Assembly (NCBI RefSeq): GCF_007556775.1
Contig: NZ_CP041742.1
Location: forward strand, 1-64,000
From: Lysobacter lycopersici
GTDB taxonomy: Bacteria > Pseudomonadota > Gammaproteobacteria > Xanthomonadales > Xanthomonadaceae
Direction: 5' to 3'
DNA length: 64,000 nt
In this document: positions 39,002 through 48,197 of the stretch, piece by piece
Layout of the letters: each line of letters begins with the position of its first letter
How positions within the stretch are numbered: the stretch's first letter is position 1
The notes under the pieces: generated by a model
Told to the model about the DNA's origin: nothing
The model's input: only the letters and a program-made list of their open reading frames with translations
Databases searched by the model: none
Position numbers and translations under genes: made by a program

Positions 39002-40474
39002 ATGTGCGGCATCGTCGGAATCGTCGGCCAGAGCGAAGTCGCGGCCCAGCTGTACGACGGCCTGACCGTGTTGCAGCACCGCGGCCAGGACGCGGCCGGG
39101 ATTGCCACCGCGGAAGGCGGGAAGTTGCGCGTGCACAAGGGCAATGGCCTAGTGCGCGATGTGTTCGACGCGGAATCGATGGTCGAACTCGAAGGCCGCG
39201 TCGGCATCGCCCATTGCCGCTACCCGACCGCGGGCAGCGAGGGCAGCGACGAAGCGCAGCCGTTCTACGTCAATTCGCCCTACGGCATCGCGCTCGCGCA
39301 CAACGGCAACCTGATCAACACCGACGCGCTGCGCCGCGAGGTGTTCGAGCAGGACCGCCGTAACGTCAACACCGAATCCGACAGCGAAGTGCTGCTCAAT
39401 GTGTTCGCGCACGAACTCGACCTGCAGAAAGCGCTGACGCCTGACGCCGCGTTCCGCGCGATCGAGGGCGTGAACCGCCGCGCGAAGGGCGGCTACGCGG
39501 TCGTGTGCACGGTGCTCGGCCTTGGCCTGGTAGCGTTCCGCGACCCGCACGGCATTCGCCCGCTGGTGCTCGGAAAGCGCGTGTCCGCGGGCGGCGACGA
39601 ATACATCGTCGCGTCCGAATCCGTCGCGCTGGATGTGCTCGGCTTCGAGCGCCTGCGCGACGTGGCCCCTGGCGAGGGCATCGTCATCACCGCGCGCGGC
39701 GAATTGTTCGCGCGCCAGTGCGCGCCCGCCGAAGCGCACGCGCCATGCATCTTCGAATACGTGTACTTCGCGCGCCCGGACTCGATGATCGAGGAAATCT
39801 CGGTGCACAAGGCGCGCATGCGCATGGGTGTGACGCTGGGCGAGAAGATCCTGCGCGAACGCCCGGATCACGACATCGACGTGGTCATCCCGATTCCCGA
39901 CACCAGCCGCGATTCCGCGCTGGAAATCGCCAACGTGCTGAACGTGAAGTACCGCGAGGGCTTCATCAAGAACCGCTATGTCGGCCGCACCTTCATCATG
40001 CCGGGGCAGGGCGAGCGCGCGAAGTCGGTGAAGCGCAAGCTCAACCCGATCCCGCTGGAATTCCGCAACCGCGTGGTGCTGCTGGTCGACGATTCCATCG
40101 TGCGCGGCACCACCTCGCGCCAGATCGTGCAGATGGCGCGCGACGCCGGCGCGAAGAAGGTCTACCTCGCTTCCGCGGCGCCGCCGGTGCGTTACCCGAA
40201 CATCTACGGCATCGACATGCCCACGCCCGAGGAATTGATCGCGCACGGGCGCACCGAGGCCGACATCGAACGCATGATCGGCTGCGACTGGCTGGTCTAC
40301 CAGGACCTCGCCGACCTCGAGGCCGCGGTCGCGGGACCGAAGTTTCCGGGACGCAAGTTCGACAGTTCCTGCTTCAGCGGCGAATACGTGACCGGCGTCG
40401 ATCCGGGTTATTTCGAGCGGATCCGCCAACTGCGTTCCGACGACGCCAAGCACCAGCGCCGTCTGGCGTTGTGA
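39002..40474 (+). CDS. purF: Amidophosphoribosyltransferase
   Basis: PurF makes phosphoribosylamine from PRPP and glutamine, the first committed purine step. The 490 residues begin [20 protein letters not shown], where Cys2 becomes the N-terminal nucleophile. The glutaminase domain has THGRYPTAG-like [20 protein letters not shown]. The PRPP loop is [20 protein letters not shown]. It lies 19 bases after the SPOR gene. The stop overlaps the start of the next gene by 4 bases. Confidence 0.97.
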   Translation: MCGIVGIVGQSEVAAQLYDGLTVLQHRGQDAAGIATAEGGKLRVHKGNGLVRDVFDAESMVELEGRVGIAHCRYPTAGSEGSDEAQPFYVNSPYGIALAHNGNLINTDALRREVFEQDRRNVNTESDSEVLLNVFAHELDLQKALTPDAAFRAIEGVNRRAKGGYAVVCTVLGLGLVAFRDPHGIRPLVLGKRVSAGGDEYIVASESVALDVLGFERLRDVAPGEGIVITARGELFARQCAPAEAHAPCIFEYVYFARPDSMIEEISVHKARMRMGVTLGEKILRERPDHDIDVVIPIPDTSRDSALEIANVLNVKYREGFIKNRYVGRTFIMPGQGERAKSVKRKLNPIPLEFRNRVVLLVDDSIVRGTTSRQIVQMARDAGAKKVYLASAAPPVRYPNIYGIDMPTPEELIAHGRTEADIERMIGCDWLVYQDLADLEAAVAGPKFPGRKFDSSCFSGEYVTGVDPGYFERIRQLRSDDAKHQRRLAL

Positions 40475-41283
40475 CTGCCGTGGCGTCGCTGTTCGACGCC
40501 GCGCGCGCCTGCCTCGACGCGGCATTGCCCGAGGCCAAGCTCGAACGCACGTTCGAAGCGGCCTCCGCGTTCGCGCACGGCGAACTCGCGATTCCCGACG
40601 ATGCGCCCGCGCCGGAACCGATCCGCATGCCCGGGCGTCCCGTGAAGCCGAAACTCGTGCATCCGCGCGAACTTCCGCGCCGCGGTTTCGGCAGCGACGA
40701 GGGCCGCGCGGCGTTCATCCACGCGGTGGCGCACATCGAATTCAACGCCATCGACCTCGCCTGGGATGCGGTCTATCGCTTCCGCGGCATGCCCGGTGCG
40801 TACTACGCCGATTGGGTGTCCGTCGCGAACGACGAAGCCCGGCATTTCGCGATGTTGCGCAAGCGACTGAACGATTTCGGCCACGATTACGGCGATTTCG
40901 ATGCGCACAACGGCCTGTGGGAAATGGCCGAGAAGACCGCGCACGACGGCCTGGCACGCATGGCCTTGGTGCCGCGCGTGCTCGAGGCGCGCGGGCTGGA
41001 CGTGACGCCGGGTATGATCGTGAAACTGCGCGCGCTCGGCGACGAGGCGACCGCCACCATCCTAGACATCATCCTGCGCGAGGAAGTGGCGCACGTCGCC
41101 GCGGGTTCGCGCTGGTACCGCTGGCATTGCGAACGCGCCGGCGTCGATCCACGCATGCGCTTCCGCGAGCTGTTGCGCGAACACGCCGGTGGCGTGCTGC
41201 ACGGGCCGTTCAATACCGAAGCGCGCTTGGCCGCGGGTTTCGACGCGGACGAACTGGAAAGCCTGCTGGCCGAGGCCGATTGA
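40471..41283 (+). CDS. DUF455 family ferritin-like protein
   Basis: A protein of 270 residues of the DUF455/COG2833 family, probably a ferritin-like four-helix di-metal protein. The GTG at 40471 overlaps the purF stop (GTGA). Candidate metal ligands are in [20 protein letters not shown] (His-x2-Glu helix), [18 protein letters not shown] (Glu-x2-His) and [20 protein letters not shown]. That is two E-x2-H pairs plus additional Glu/His residues, as in ferritin-like oxygenases. The catalytic role is unknown. Confidence 0.8.
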   Translation: MTAVASLFDAARACLDAALPEAKLERTFEAASAFAHGELAIPDDAPAPEPIRMPGRPVKPKLVHPRELPRRGFGSDEGRAAFIHAVAHIEFNAIDLAWDAVYRFRGMPGAYYADWVSVANDEARHFAMLRKRLNDFGHDYGDFDAHNGLWEMAEKTAHDGLARMALVPRVLEARGLDVTPGMIVKLRALGDEATATILDIILREEVAHVAAGSRWYRWHCERAGVDPRMRFRELLREHAGGVLHGPFNTEARLAAGFDADELESLLAEAD

Positions 41284-41303
41284 TGTTCCTTCGGAGGGTT
41301 GAC

Positions 41304-41729
41304 ATGAAAACGCATCGCTTCGCCATCGCCATCGCCATCGCACTCCTCGCGCTCGCGGCCTGCGCCACGTCGGAATCGCCGGCATCGACCGATGCGCCGA
41401 TGGCCAAGCGTCCGGCCGGGCAGGAAAACGTGCCGCTGCTGGCGTGGCGCGCGTTCGGTACCGAGCCGTTCTGGAACGTGCGCGTGGACGGCGACACGCT
41501 GGTGTTCACCACGCCGGACGAGCAGTCCGGGCGCACGCTCAATGGCACCTATGCACTGCAACGGGACGGTAGCGTTTATTACACGGGTACCGACGGCGCC
41601 ATCGCCTTCAATCTCCACATCGCCAAGGGCGAATGCAGCGACGGCATGTCCGACAACGTATACGAGCTGATTGCGGAGTTCCGCTACGGCGTCATGGACT
41701 ACAAGGGTTGCGCCGAAGCGGCGAAGTGA
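41304..41729 (+). CDS. Lipoprotein, COG3650-like
   Basis: A 141-residue lipoprotein: signal peptide and lipobox LALAAC (cysteine about 20), then a short linker. The mature domain carries GTEPFWNVRVDGDTLVFTTP, the motif of COG3650-like putative membrane proteins, and ends ELIAEFRYGVMDYKGCAE. Cys residues at GECSDG and KGCAE could pair. GGAGG lies 8 bases before the ATG at 41304. Function unknown; it is 20 bases downstream of the DUF455 gene. Confidence 0.7.
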   Translation: MKTHRFAIAIAIALLALAACATSESPASTDAPMAKRPAGQENVPLLAWRAFGTEPFWNVRVDGDTLVFTTPDEQSGRTLNGTYALQRDGSVYYTGTDGAIAFNLHIAKGECSDGMSDNVYELIAEFRYGVMDYKGCAEAAK

Positions 41730-41732
41730 CGC

Positions 41733-41819
41733 GTAGGGCGGAACCTCCCACAGGGAGATTCCGCCATCGCATCGTGATATCGACCATTGGCGGAATCGCC
41801 TTCTGCGGTTGCACCCTAC
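41733..41819. repeat. Composite inverted repeat (GTAGGGCGGAA type)
   Basis: The element starts GTAGGGCGGAA and ends CACCCTAC. Inside, GGCGGAA (41737-41743) pairs with TTCCGCC (41759-41765) and encloses a second stem CTCCC-ACA-GGGAG. A further inverted GGCGGAATCGCC-like unit follows toward the right end. It resembles the twin-hairpin element at 22377 in plan but not in sequence. Confidence 0.6.
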
Positions 41820-41846
41820 GGTATTGCACTAATGCCTCGACAGACC

Positions 41847-41870
41847 GGTCGCGCTCAAGCGCGCTCCTAC
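41847..41870. repeat. GTAGGAGCGCGC repeat overlapping the lpxH stop
   Basis: On the minus strand the unit begins GTAGGAGCGCGCTTGAGCGC. The TAG of this motif is the lpxH stop codon (41867-41869). A self-complementary GCGCT-CA-AGCGC core is present. It is the single-arm form of the elements at 34370 and 54656. Confidence 0.65.
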
Positions 41871-42589
41871 AGTTTCTCCAGCTTCGCGTTCGTCGCATCC
41901 ATCCGCAGCACCGATCCCTGTTCGTACCAGTCGCCGAGCACGATGCGGGTGTTGCCGTCGCCTTCGTCGTGGATCGCGGGGCGGTGGGTATGCCCGTGGA
42001 TCATGCGACGGATGCCGTAGCGCTTGAACCATTCCTGCACCGTGGCAGGCGTGACATCGGTGATCGTTTCCGATTGCCCGCTCGCGACCAGTTCGCCATA
42101 GCGCGCCTTGCTCGCCGCGCGCGCCTGTTCGGCGAAGGCGAGCCGCGCGGCCAGCGGTTGCGCGAGGAATTGTTCCTGCCAGCGCGGATCGCGGGTCTGT
42201 GCGCGGAATTGCTGGTAGGCGGTGTCGTCGGTGCACAGCAGGTCGCCGTGCAGGATGAGCGTCGGTTCCCCGTGCAGCATGATGACGGCGGGGTCGGGCA
42301 GGATCGTCATGCCCACGCGTTTCGCGTATTCCTCGCCGAGCAGGAAATCGCGGTTGCCGCGGATGAAGGACACCGGCACGCCCGAATCCGCGAGTGCGCG
42401 CAGCCTGCCGGCGACGAACGCGCCGGCCTCGGAGGGATCGTCGTCGCCGACCCAGGCCTCGAACAGGTCGCCGAGGATGTAGAGCGCATCCGCGTTCCGC
42501 GCTTCGCCGTCGAGGAATCGACCGAACAGCTCCGTCGCTGCCGGGCGTTCCGGGTCGAGGTGCAGGTCGGAGATGAAGAGCGTGGCCAT
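41867..42589 (-). CDS. lpxH: UDP-2,3-diacylglucosamine diphosphatase
   Basis: LpxH hydrolyses UDP-2,3-diacylglucosamine to lipid X in lipid A synthesis and is peripheral at the inner membrane. The 240 residues start [20 protein letters not shown]. The metal sites match E. coli positions: D8 and H10, D41 ([10 protein letters not shown]), N79 (RGNRDFLL) and H114 (LILHGDLL), plus the HGHTH cluster near residue 198. It is divergent from gltX with only 16 bases between. The stop codon is inside a repeat unit. Confidence 0.96.
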   Translation of the reverse strand: MATLFISDLHLDPERPAATELFGRFLDGEARNADALYILGDLFEAWVGDDDPSEAGAFVAGRLRALADSGVPVSFIRGNRDFLLGEEYAKRVGMTILPDPAVIMLHGEPTLILHGDLLCTDDTAYQQFRAQTRDPRWQEQFLAQPLAARLAFAEQARAASKARYGELVASGQSETITDVTPATVQEWFKRYGIRRMIHGHTHRPAIHDEGDGNTRIVLGDWYEQGSVLRMDATNAKLEKL

Positions 42590-42593
42590 GCCC

Positions 42594-42599
42594 TAAAAT
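42594..42599 (+). promoter_or_regulatory. -10-like TAAAAT next to the gltX start
   Basis: CCCTAAAATATACAG lies in the 16-base gap between the two divergent starts. TAAAAT ends 6 bases before the gltX ATG, so an RNA starting at the usual distance would be leaderless. No Shine-Dalgarno motif precedes gltX. Confidence 0.4.
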
Positions 42600-42605
42600 A
42601 TACAG

Positions 42606-44012
42606 ATGACGACCCGCACCCGCTTTGCCCCCAGTCCCACCGGCTACCTGCACATCGGCGGCGCGCGCACCGCGCTGTACTGCTGGCTGGAATCGCGCCA
42701 CAAGGGCGGGCAGTTCATCCTGCGCATCGAGGACACCGATCGCGAGCGCAGCACGCAGGCGGCGATCGACGCGATCCTGCAGGCGATGGACTGGCTGGGC
42801 CTGGATTACGACGAAGGCCCGATCTACCAGACCCATCGCCTCGACCGTTACCGGGAAGTCGCCGAGCAACTGGTCGCGTCCGGGCATGCGTATTACGCCT
42901 ACGAGACGAAAGAGGAGCTCGAGGCGATGCGCGAGGCGGCGATGGCCGCGAACGAGAAGCCGCGCTACAACGGTGCATATCGTGATGCGAACGCGGGCTT
43001 CCGCGACGATCCGAATCGCGTCATTCGTTTCCGCAATCCACTCGATGGCATCGTGGCGTGGGACGACAAGGTCAAGGGACGCATCGAGATCGCGAATTCG
43101 GAACTCGACGACCTCGTGATCTTCCGCAGCGACGGCTACGCCACCTACAACTTCGCCGTCGTTGTCGACGACATCGATATGGGCATCACCGACGTGGTGC
43201 GTGGCGACGACCACGTCAACAACACGCCGCGCCAGATCAACATCTACCGCGCGCTGGGCGCGGAGGTGCCGCATTTCGCGCACCTGCCGATGATCCTCGA
43301 CGAACACGGCGCGAAGCTTTCCAAGCGCACCGGTGCCGCCGACGTGATGCAGTACCGCGATGCCGGCTACCTGCCGCACGCCCTGCTGAATTACCTCGTG
43401 CGGCTGGGCTGGTCGCATGGCGACCAGGAAGTGTTTTCGATTGCCGAGATGCAATCGCTGTTCGACCTCGCCGACGTCAACGCCAAGGCCTCGCGCCTGG
43501 ATCCGGCCAAGCTCGGCTGGCTCAACCAGCAGTACCTGAAGTCGGACGATCCCGAATCCGTCGCGAAGCACCTTGCCTGGCACCTCGAACAGTGCGGCTA
43601 CGACCTCGCGAACGGTCCAAAACCGGCCGATATCGTGGTCGCGCTGCGCGAACGCGCGCAGACGCTGAAGGAAATGGCGGAGAAATCGGCGGTGTGGTTC
43701 CAGCCGCTCATGCACTATGACGAAGCGGCGGTAGCCAAGCACCTGACCGCGGCCGCGCGCGCGCCGCTGGAAGATGCGAAGTCGCGGCTGGCGGCATTGC
43801 CGGCATGGAACGTCGAAGCGATTTCCGCCGCCTTGCATGCGATTCCCGAGGCGCTGGGCATCGGCATGGGCAAGGTCGCGCAGCCGCTGCGGGTGGCGAT
43901 CACCGGCACCCAGGTCAGCCCGGACATCGGCTGGACCGTCTACCTCGCCGGCCGCGAACAGGCGCTGGCGCGGATCGATGCCGCCCTTGCAAAACTTCCT
44001 GCTGGCGCCTAA
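42606..44012 (+). CDS. gltX: Glutamyl-tRNA synthetase
   Basis: GltX charges tRNA-Glu. The 468-residue class I synthetase has the HIGH-like motif [19 protein letters not shown] and the KLSKR motif at [20 protein letters not shown]. Family length is 465-470. It starts 16 bases from the divergent lpxH start. zur follows after 9 bases, so gltX and zur may share a transcript. Confidence 0.97.
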   Translation: MTTRTRFAPSPTGYLHIGGARTALYCWLESRHKGGQFILRIEDTDRERSTQAAIDAILQAMDWLGLDYDEGPIYQTHRLDRYREVAEQLVASGHAYYAYETKEELEAMREAAMAANEKPRYNGAYRDANAGFRDDPNRVIRFRNPLDGIVAWDDKVKGRIEIANSELDDLVIFRSDGYATYNFAVVVDDIDMGITDVVRGDDHVNNTPRQINIYRALGAEVPHFAHLPMILDEHGAKLSKRTGAADVMQYRDAGYLPHALLNYLVRLGWSHGDQEVFSIAEMQSLFDLADVNAKASRLDPAKLGWLNQQYLKSDDPESVAKHLAWHLEQCGYDLANGPKPADIVVALRERAQTLKEMAEKSAVWFQPLMHYDEAAVAKHLTAAARAPLEDAKSRLAALPAWNVEAISAALHAIPEALGIGMGKVAQPLRVAITGTQVSPDIGWTVYLAGREQALARIDAALAKLPAGA

Positions 44013-44021
44013 ATCACGCCT

Positions 44022-44531
44022 ATGGCCCACGACCACGCCTGTACCGATCCCAAGCACCACGTCCACGACGCCCAGGGCTTCGTGGCCGCGGTCGAAGCCG
44101 CCTGCCGCGAGCGCGGCCTGCGGCTGACCCCGATTCGCGCCCGCGTGCTCGGCCTGGTCGCCGAGGCCGGCCAGCCGGCGAAGGCCTACGACCTGCTGGA
44201 ACAATTGCGCAACGACCGCGACGCGGACGGCGAGGGCAGCGGCGCGGCGGCGCCGCCGACGGTCTACCGCGCGCTGGATTTCCTGCTCGCGAACGGCTTC
44301 ATCCACAAGCTGGAATCGGTGAACGCCTTCGTCGCCTGCCACCATCCGAACGCGAACCAGCATTCGGTGCCGTTCCTGATCTGCGACCGCTGCCATTCGG
44401 CCACCGAGCTGGAGGATGCGAGCATCGTGGCCAAGCTGGAAGCCGCGGCCCGGGGGCTGGGTTTCGCCCCGCAGGCGCAGACGCTGGAAGTGCACGGGCT
44501 TTGCGCCCGCTGCAGTGCCAAGCCGCGCTGA
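44022..44531 (+). CDS. zur: Zinc uptake regulator (Fur family)
   Basis: Zur represses zinc uptake genes when zinc is bound. The 169-residue protein has an N-terminal histidine-rich start (MAHDHACTDPKHHVHDAQGF), a winged helix with LRLTPIRARVLGLVAEAGQP and TVYRALDFLLANGFIHKLE, and the structural zinc cysteines CDRCHSATELE and CARCS near the C-terminus. The length is typical for Xanthomonas Zur. Its stop is 3 bases from the end of the convergent TonB-receptor gene, and Zur-box-like sites lie in that locus. Confidence 0.93.
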   Translation: MAHDHACTDPKHHVHDAQGFVAAVEAACRERGLRLTPIRARVLGLVAEAGQPAKAYDLLEQLRNDRDADGEGSGAAAPPTVYRALDFLLANGFIHKLESVNAFVACHHPNANQHSVPFLICDRCHSATELEDASIVAKLEAAARGLGFAPQAQTLEVHGLCARCSAKPR

Positions 44532-44534
44532 TCC

Positions 44535-46625
44535 TCAGAAGAACACGCGCACGCCGACATCGAAGCTGCGACCTGGCAGCTCGACATCGTCCTTGAGGAA
44601 CGAGGTGTGGACGCGCCCGACCTGGTTGGTCAGGTTGGTGCCGTCGACGAACAGCTCCCAGCCGACGTTGCCGGTGTCGAAATGCCGTGCCGCGTGCGCA
44701 TCGATCATGGTGTAGCCGGCGGTCGGGGTTTCGTTCGTCGCCACCTTGTCCTGCCGGTTCACGCGCGTCGCGCCGAGCGAAGCGCGCCAGTCGCCGTTCT
44801 CCCAGCGCAACTGCGCGCCGAGGCGCGAGGGCGGGATGCGCGGCACGTTGCCGCCGCCGTCGGCCAGCGTCGCGCGGACCGTGTCGCCGAACGCGCGCAG
44901 GTCCCATCGGCCGCTGTCGTTGTCGGCAAGATGGAACGTCGCCTCGCCCTCGAATCCGCGGAAGATCGCATTCGACTGCGACCACTGCCGGATCGGCAGG
45001 TAGTCGTTTTCTTCGTCCCAATACCATTGATCGCCGGTGTCGACGAGGTAGATGAAATCCTTGAAGCGGTTGTAGTACGCCGAGACCTTCGCATCGACCA
45101 GGGAAGACTTGTACTGCAACCCGAGTTCCAGCTGGTTCGCGGCTTCCTTGTCGAGGTTCGGGTCGCCGACTTCGTAGGCGAGGGTGGCGATGTGCGGGCC
45201 GTTCGCGAACAGTTCCTCCTCCACCGGCGCGCGTTCGGCGTGGTCGAGGTTCGCGGTCAGCCGCCAGTTTTCGCCGAGTTTCCAGCCGCCGGACAACGAC
45301 AGGCTCAACGGGGTGAAATCGCGGCTTGCCATCGCGTCGGGTTCGGACTTGACCTTGTCCACGCGCGCGCCGAAGTCGAGCTGGAAATCGCCCCACGAAC
45401 GGCGCGCGATGCCGAACGCGCCGTAACCGCGCGTGGTGGTTTGCGGCACGAACGATTCCTCGCCGACCGCGGCGAACGTGCTGTCCGTGCCCTGCACGCC
45501 GACCGCGCCCTGCCATGCATCACGGTTGCCGAACGTCGCCTCGACGCGGCCTTCGTTGGCGTTCTTGGTGAAGGTCGTGCCCGGTTCGTCGCCTTCGAAT
45601 TCGATGTGGTCGTAGTCGGTGTGGCCGAAGCTGAAGCGCAGGCCGTTGCCTTCGCCCCACAGATCCTTGAGCCCGCCCTTGAGGTCGTAGCGGTTCTGGC
45701 GCAATTGCAGGTGCACGCCGCGCTCGCCCGCCGACAGGTCGCCGGGTTCGCCCGGATTGCCGTAGCCGTCTTCGAAGCGCGACGCGGACAGGCCGACGAA
45801 ACCCCAGTCGCCGAGCAGCGAACCGCCGACCGCGCCGGATTTGGTGTCGATGAACGAATTCGCCTGCACGCCGTCGGGCGTGTCGTAGTCCTTCGCGTTG
45901 CGATACACCGCATCCGCGTGCAGCGCGAAGCGGTCGGTGCCGCCGTCGATGCGCGCCATGTCGGTGGTGCCGTCCTGGTCGCCGCCGAAGAAACGCGCTT
46001 CGGCGCGGCCGCCGAAACCGTTCTCGATCGCTTCCTCGGGGATCCTGCCGTCGACGACGTTGACCACGCCGCCGATCGCGCCGCTGCCGTAGAGCAGGGT
46101 GGACGGCCCCTTCAGTACTTCGATCTGGTCGGCGAGGAAGGGCTCGATCGCCGGCGAGTGGTCCTGGCTCACGGTAGACACGTCCTCGGTCGACAGTCCG
46201 TCGGACAGTACCGACACGCGCGGACCGTCGAGGCCGCGGATGATCGGCCGGCCCACGCCCGGCCCGAAGTTGGAGCTCTGCACGCCGGGAATGCTCGAAA
46301 CCGTTTCGCCGAGGCTGGAGGCGCGGTCCTCGTCGAGGCGCTCGCCGGCCAGCACGGCGGCAGGCTTGCCGAGGTCGCCCGCGGTGGTGCGCAGCGGGCT
46401 GGCGGTCACGACGACCGTATCCAGATCGACGGCGCGCTTGGATTTTTCCGCGTGTTCGGCATGGCGCGTATCGCTGGCGGGCGGGTGCGCCGCATCGTCG
46501 GAGGTTTCCGTCGCGGCCGACGAATCCGCGGCGATGGCGGATTGGGCGGCGAGGGCGCCGGCAATCGCGAGGCAGAGAGAGAGCAAGCGGGGAGAGGATC
46601 GGCGGCAGGTCATGGGTAGGCTCAT
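44535..46625 (-). CDS. TonB-dependent outer-membrane receptor, likely zinc-regulated
   Basis: A TonB-dependent receptor of 696 residues. There is a signal peptide (after MTCRRSSPRLLSLCLAIAGA), a histidine-rich linker (HPPASDTRHAEHAEK) and a TonB-box-like VDLDTVVVTASPLR. The plug has LGETVSSIPGVQSSNFG and GVGRPIIRGLDGPRV, with QIEVLKGPSTLLYGSGAIGG. The barrel ends in the usual aromatic C-terminus VRVFF. The His-rich start and Zur context suggest zinc, in the manner of ZnuD of Neisseria. Starts at 46625 or 46613 are both possible. Zinc as substrate is inferred. Confidence 0.85.
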   Translation of the reverse strand: MSLPMTCRRSSPRLLSLCLAIAGALAAQSAIAADSSAATETSDDAAHPPASDTRHAEHAEKSKRAVDLDTVVVTASPLRTTAGDLGKPAAVLAGERLDEDRASSLGETVSSIPGVQSSNFGPGVGRPIIRGLDGPRVSVLSDGLSTEDVSTVSQDHSPAIEPFLADQIEVLKGPSTLLYGSGAIGGVVNVVDGRIPEEAIENGFGGRAEARFFGGDQDGTTDMARIDGGTDRFALHADAVYRNAKDYDTPDGVQANSFIDTKSGAVGGSLLGDWGFVGLSASRFEDGYGNPGEPGDLSAGERGVHLQLRQNRYDLKGGLKDLWGEGNGLRFSFGHTDYDHIEFEGDEPGTTFTKNANEGRVEATFGNRDAWQGAVGVQGTDSTFAAVGEESFVPQTTTRGYGAFGIARRSWGDFQLDFGARVDKVKSEPDAMASRDFTPLSLSLSGGWKLGENWRLTANLDHAERAPVEEELFANGPHIATLAYEVGDPNLDKEAANQLELGLQYKSSLVDAKVSAYYNRFKDFIYLVDTGDQWYWDEENDYLPIRQWSQSNAIFRGFEGEATFHLADNDSGRWDLRAFGDTVRATLADGGGNVPRIPPSRLGAQLRWENGDWRASLGATRVNRQDKVATNETPTAGYTMIDAHAARHFDTGNVGWELFVDGTNLTNQVGRVHTSFLKDDVELPGRSFDVGVRVFF

Positions 46626-46633
46626 GGCTATCG

Positions 46634-46656
46634 GAAATAATATGTTATAACATTAC
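46634..46656 (-). promoter_or_regulatory. Candidate Zur box upstream of the TonB receptor
   Basis: The 12-base core ATGTTATAACAT is a perfect palindrome. Read on the minus strand, the 23-base site matches the gammaproteobacterial Zur consensus half-sites GAAATGTTATA and TATAACATTTC at 18 of 22 fixed positions by my manual alignment. It lies 9 bases upstream of the receptor start, where a bound dimer would block transcription. Confidence 0.7.
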
Positions 46657-46741
46657 ATTTAAGATGAATCCGCCATAAGTCATGCCCGCCCGAAACGCGG
46701 AATCGGCAGCCGGCCCTTTGCGCCAGCGAGGATTTGTCCTC

Positions 46742-46764
46742 AAAATGCAACGTTATAACTTCCG
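46742..46764 (+). promoter_or_regulatory. Weaker candidate Zur box upstream of the porin-like gene
   Basis: A right half-site CGTTATAACTTCC and a left AAAATGC align with the Zur consensus at 13 of 22 positions. It ends 16 bases before the ATG at 46781. It could give separate Zur control of the plus-strand operon, but on its own the match is modest. Confidence 0.4.
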
Positions 46765-46780
46765 ATTATCTGGCCCTCCC

Positions 46781-48178
46781 ATGCGCCTTTCCCCCCTCGC
46801 GCTCTGCGTCCTTGCCTGCCTTTCGTCGCCCGTCTGGGCGGGAACGCCCGACGACCACCAACGGATCGAAGCCCTTGAAGCCCAGGTCCAGGCGCTGACG
46901 GCCGAATTGCAGGCGATGAAGGCGCAGCAGGCCACGCCCGCAGTCGCCGCTGCTCCGGTCGCGGCGATGCCCGCGCAAGGCGCCGAAGCCGAGGCCGATG
47001 CGCTCGCCGCCGACGCAAGTGATGTCGCCGCGGTCGCGCCGGATGCGGGTTCGGACCAGAACGCGGTCGCGGCGGTGGCCGCGCCGTCGGGCGATGCCGG
47101 CGGCGGTAGTGGCCCCAATGCATTCAACCCGGCGATCAGCATCATCTTGAACGGCAGCTACTCGCACCATTCGCTGGATCCGGCCGCGTTCGCGCGCACC
47201 GGCTTCCCGCTGGTGGGCGAGGGTGCGCCGAGCCCGAACGGATTCTCGCTGGGCGAAAGCGAGGTCTCGTTCGCGGCGAACATCGACGACAAGTTCTACG
47301 GCCAGCTGACCGCGACGGTCGAAAGCGAGGACGGCGAGGACCACCTCGGCATCGAGGAGGCCTACATCAGCAGCACCGTGTTGCCGGACGGCCTGAGCCT
47401 GCGCCTCGGTCGCTTCTATTCGAACATCGGCTACCTCAACAGCCACCACGCGCACACCGACAACTTCTTCGACCGCCCGCTGCCCTACCAGGCCTTCCTC
47501 GGCAACCAGTACGGCGACGACGGCGTGCAGCTGCGTTGGGTCGCGCCGACGTCGCTGTATTTCGAAATCGGTGGCGAGGCGTTCCGCGGGCAGAACTATC
47601 CCAGCGGCGGCGCGCAAAACGGCGGCCTCGGCACGAAGACGCTGTTCGCGCACGTCGGCGGCGATGCCGGCACCGACAACGAATGGCTGGTCGGCGTTTC
47701 GGCGCTGAAGACGCGCACCGAAGGCGGCGAGGACGGTTTCAGCGGCGACGACACGCTGGCGATTTTCGACGGCACCTGGAAGTGGGCGCCGCAGGGCAAC
47801 TTCAAGGACGGCGGCATCACCCTGCGCACCGAGTACATGGTCGACAAACGCGACGGCAGTTACATCGACCCGAACGACCCGTCGTTCACCGCGCTTTGGA
47901 ACGGCAGTCGCCGCGGCGCCTACCTCGAGGGCGTGTACCGCTTCAACCGCACCTGGGACGCGGGTTACCGTTACGACAAGCTGTGGGGCGACGACGACCT
48001 GCCGTTCGCGAGCTTCGACCCGTACCGCCACAGTGCCGAACTGACGTGGCGCAACAGCGAGTTCAGCCTGTTCCGGCTGCAGTTGAGCCACGAGAAACCC
48101 AATCCCGACGATGCCGACAACGCCGTCACCGTGCAATACCAGACGGCATTGGGCGCCCACGGCGCGCATGCGTTCTGA
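46781..48178 (+). CDS. Coiled-coil outer-membrane porin-like protein
   Basis: Not recognised as a named protein. The ATG at 46781 gives 465 residues: a signal peptide (MRLSPLALCVLACLSSPVWA), a short coiled coil (RIEALEAQVQALTAELQAM), a long alanine-rich stretch of about 65 residues, then a beta-strand-rich body. That body carries FNPAISIILNGSYSHHSLDP, LRLGRFYSNIGYLNSHHAHT and repeated aromatic-ended strands. The first part resembles trimeric porins with an N-terminal coiled coil, and the body resembles OprP/OprO-like or zinc-regulated porins. It is divergent from the TonB receptor. znuA-like follows after 19 bases. A role in zinc passage is inferred. Confidence 0.65.
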   Translation: MRLSPLALCVLACLSSPVWAGTPDDHQRIEALEAQVQALTAELQAMKAQQATPAVAAAPVAAMPAQGAEAEADALAADASDVAAVAPDAGSDQNAVAAVAAPSGDAGGGSGPNAFNPAISIILNGSYSHHSLDPAAFARTGFPLVGEGAPSPNGFSLGESEVSFAANIDDKFYGQLTATVESEDGEDHLGIEEAYISSTVLPDGLSLRLGRFYSNIGYLNSHHAHTDNFFDRPLPYQAFLGNQYGDDGVQLRWVAPTSLYFEIGGEAFRGQNYPSGGAQNGGLGTKTLFAHVGGDAGTDNEWLVGVSALKTRTEGGEDGFSGDDTLAIFDGTWKWAPQGNFKDGGITLRTEYMVDKRDGSYIDPNDPSFTALWNGSRRGAYLEGVYRFNRTWDAGYRYDKLWGDDDLPFASFDPYRHSAELTWRNSEFSLFRLQLSHEKPNPDDADNAVTVQYQTALGAHGAHAF

Positions 48179-48197
48179 CTTTTTCCCGGAGCCATCC

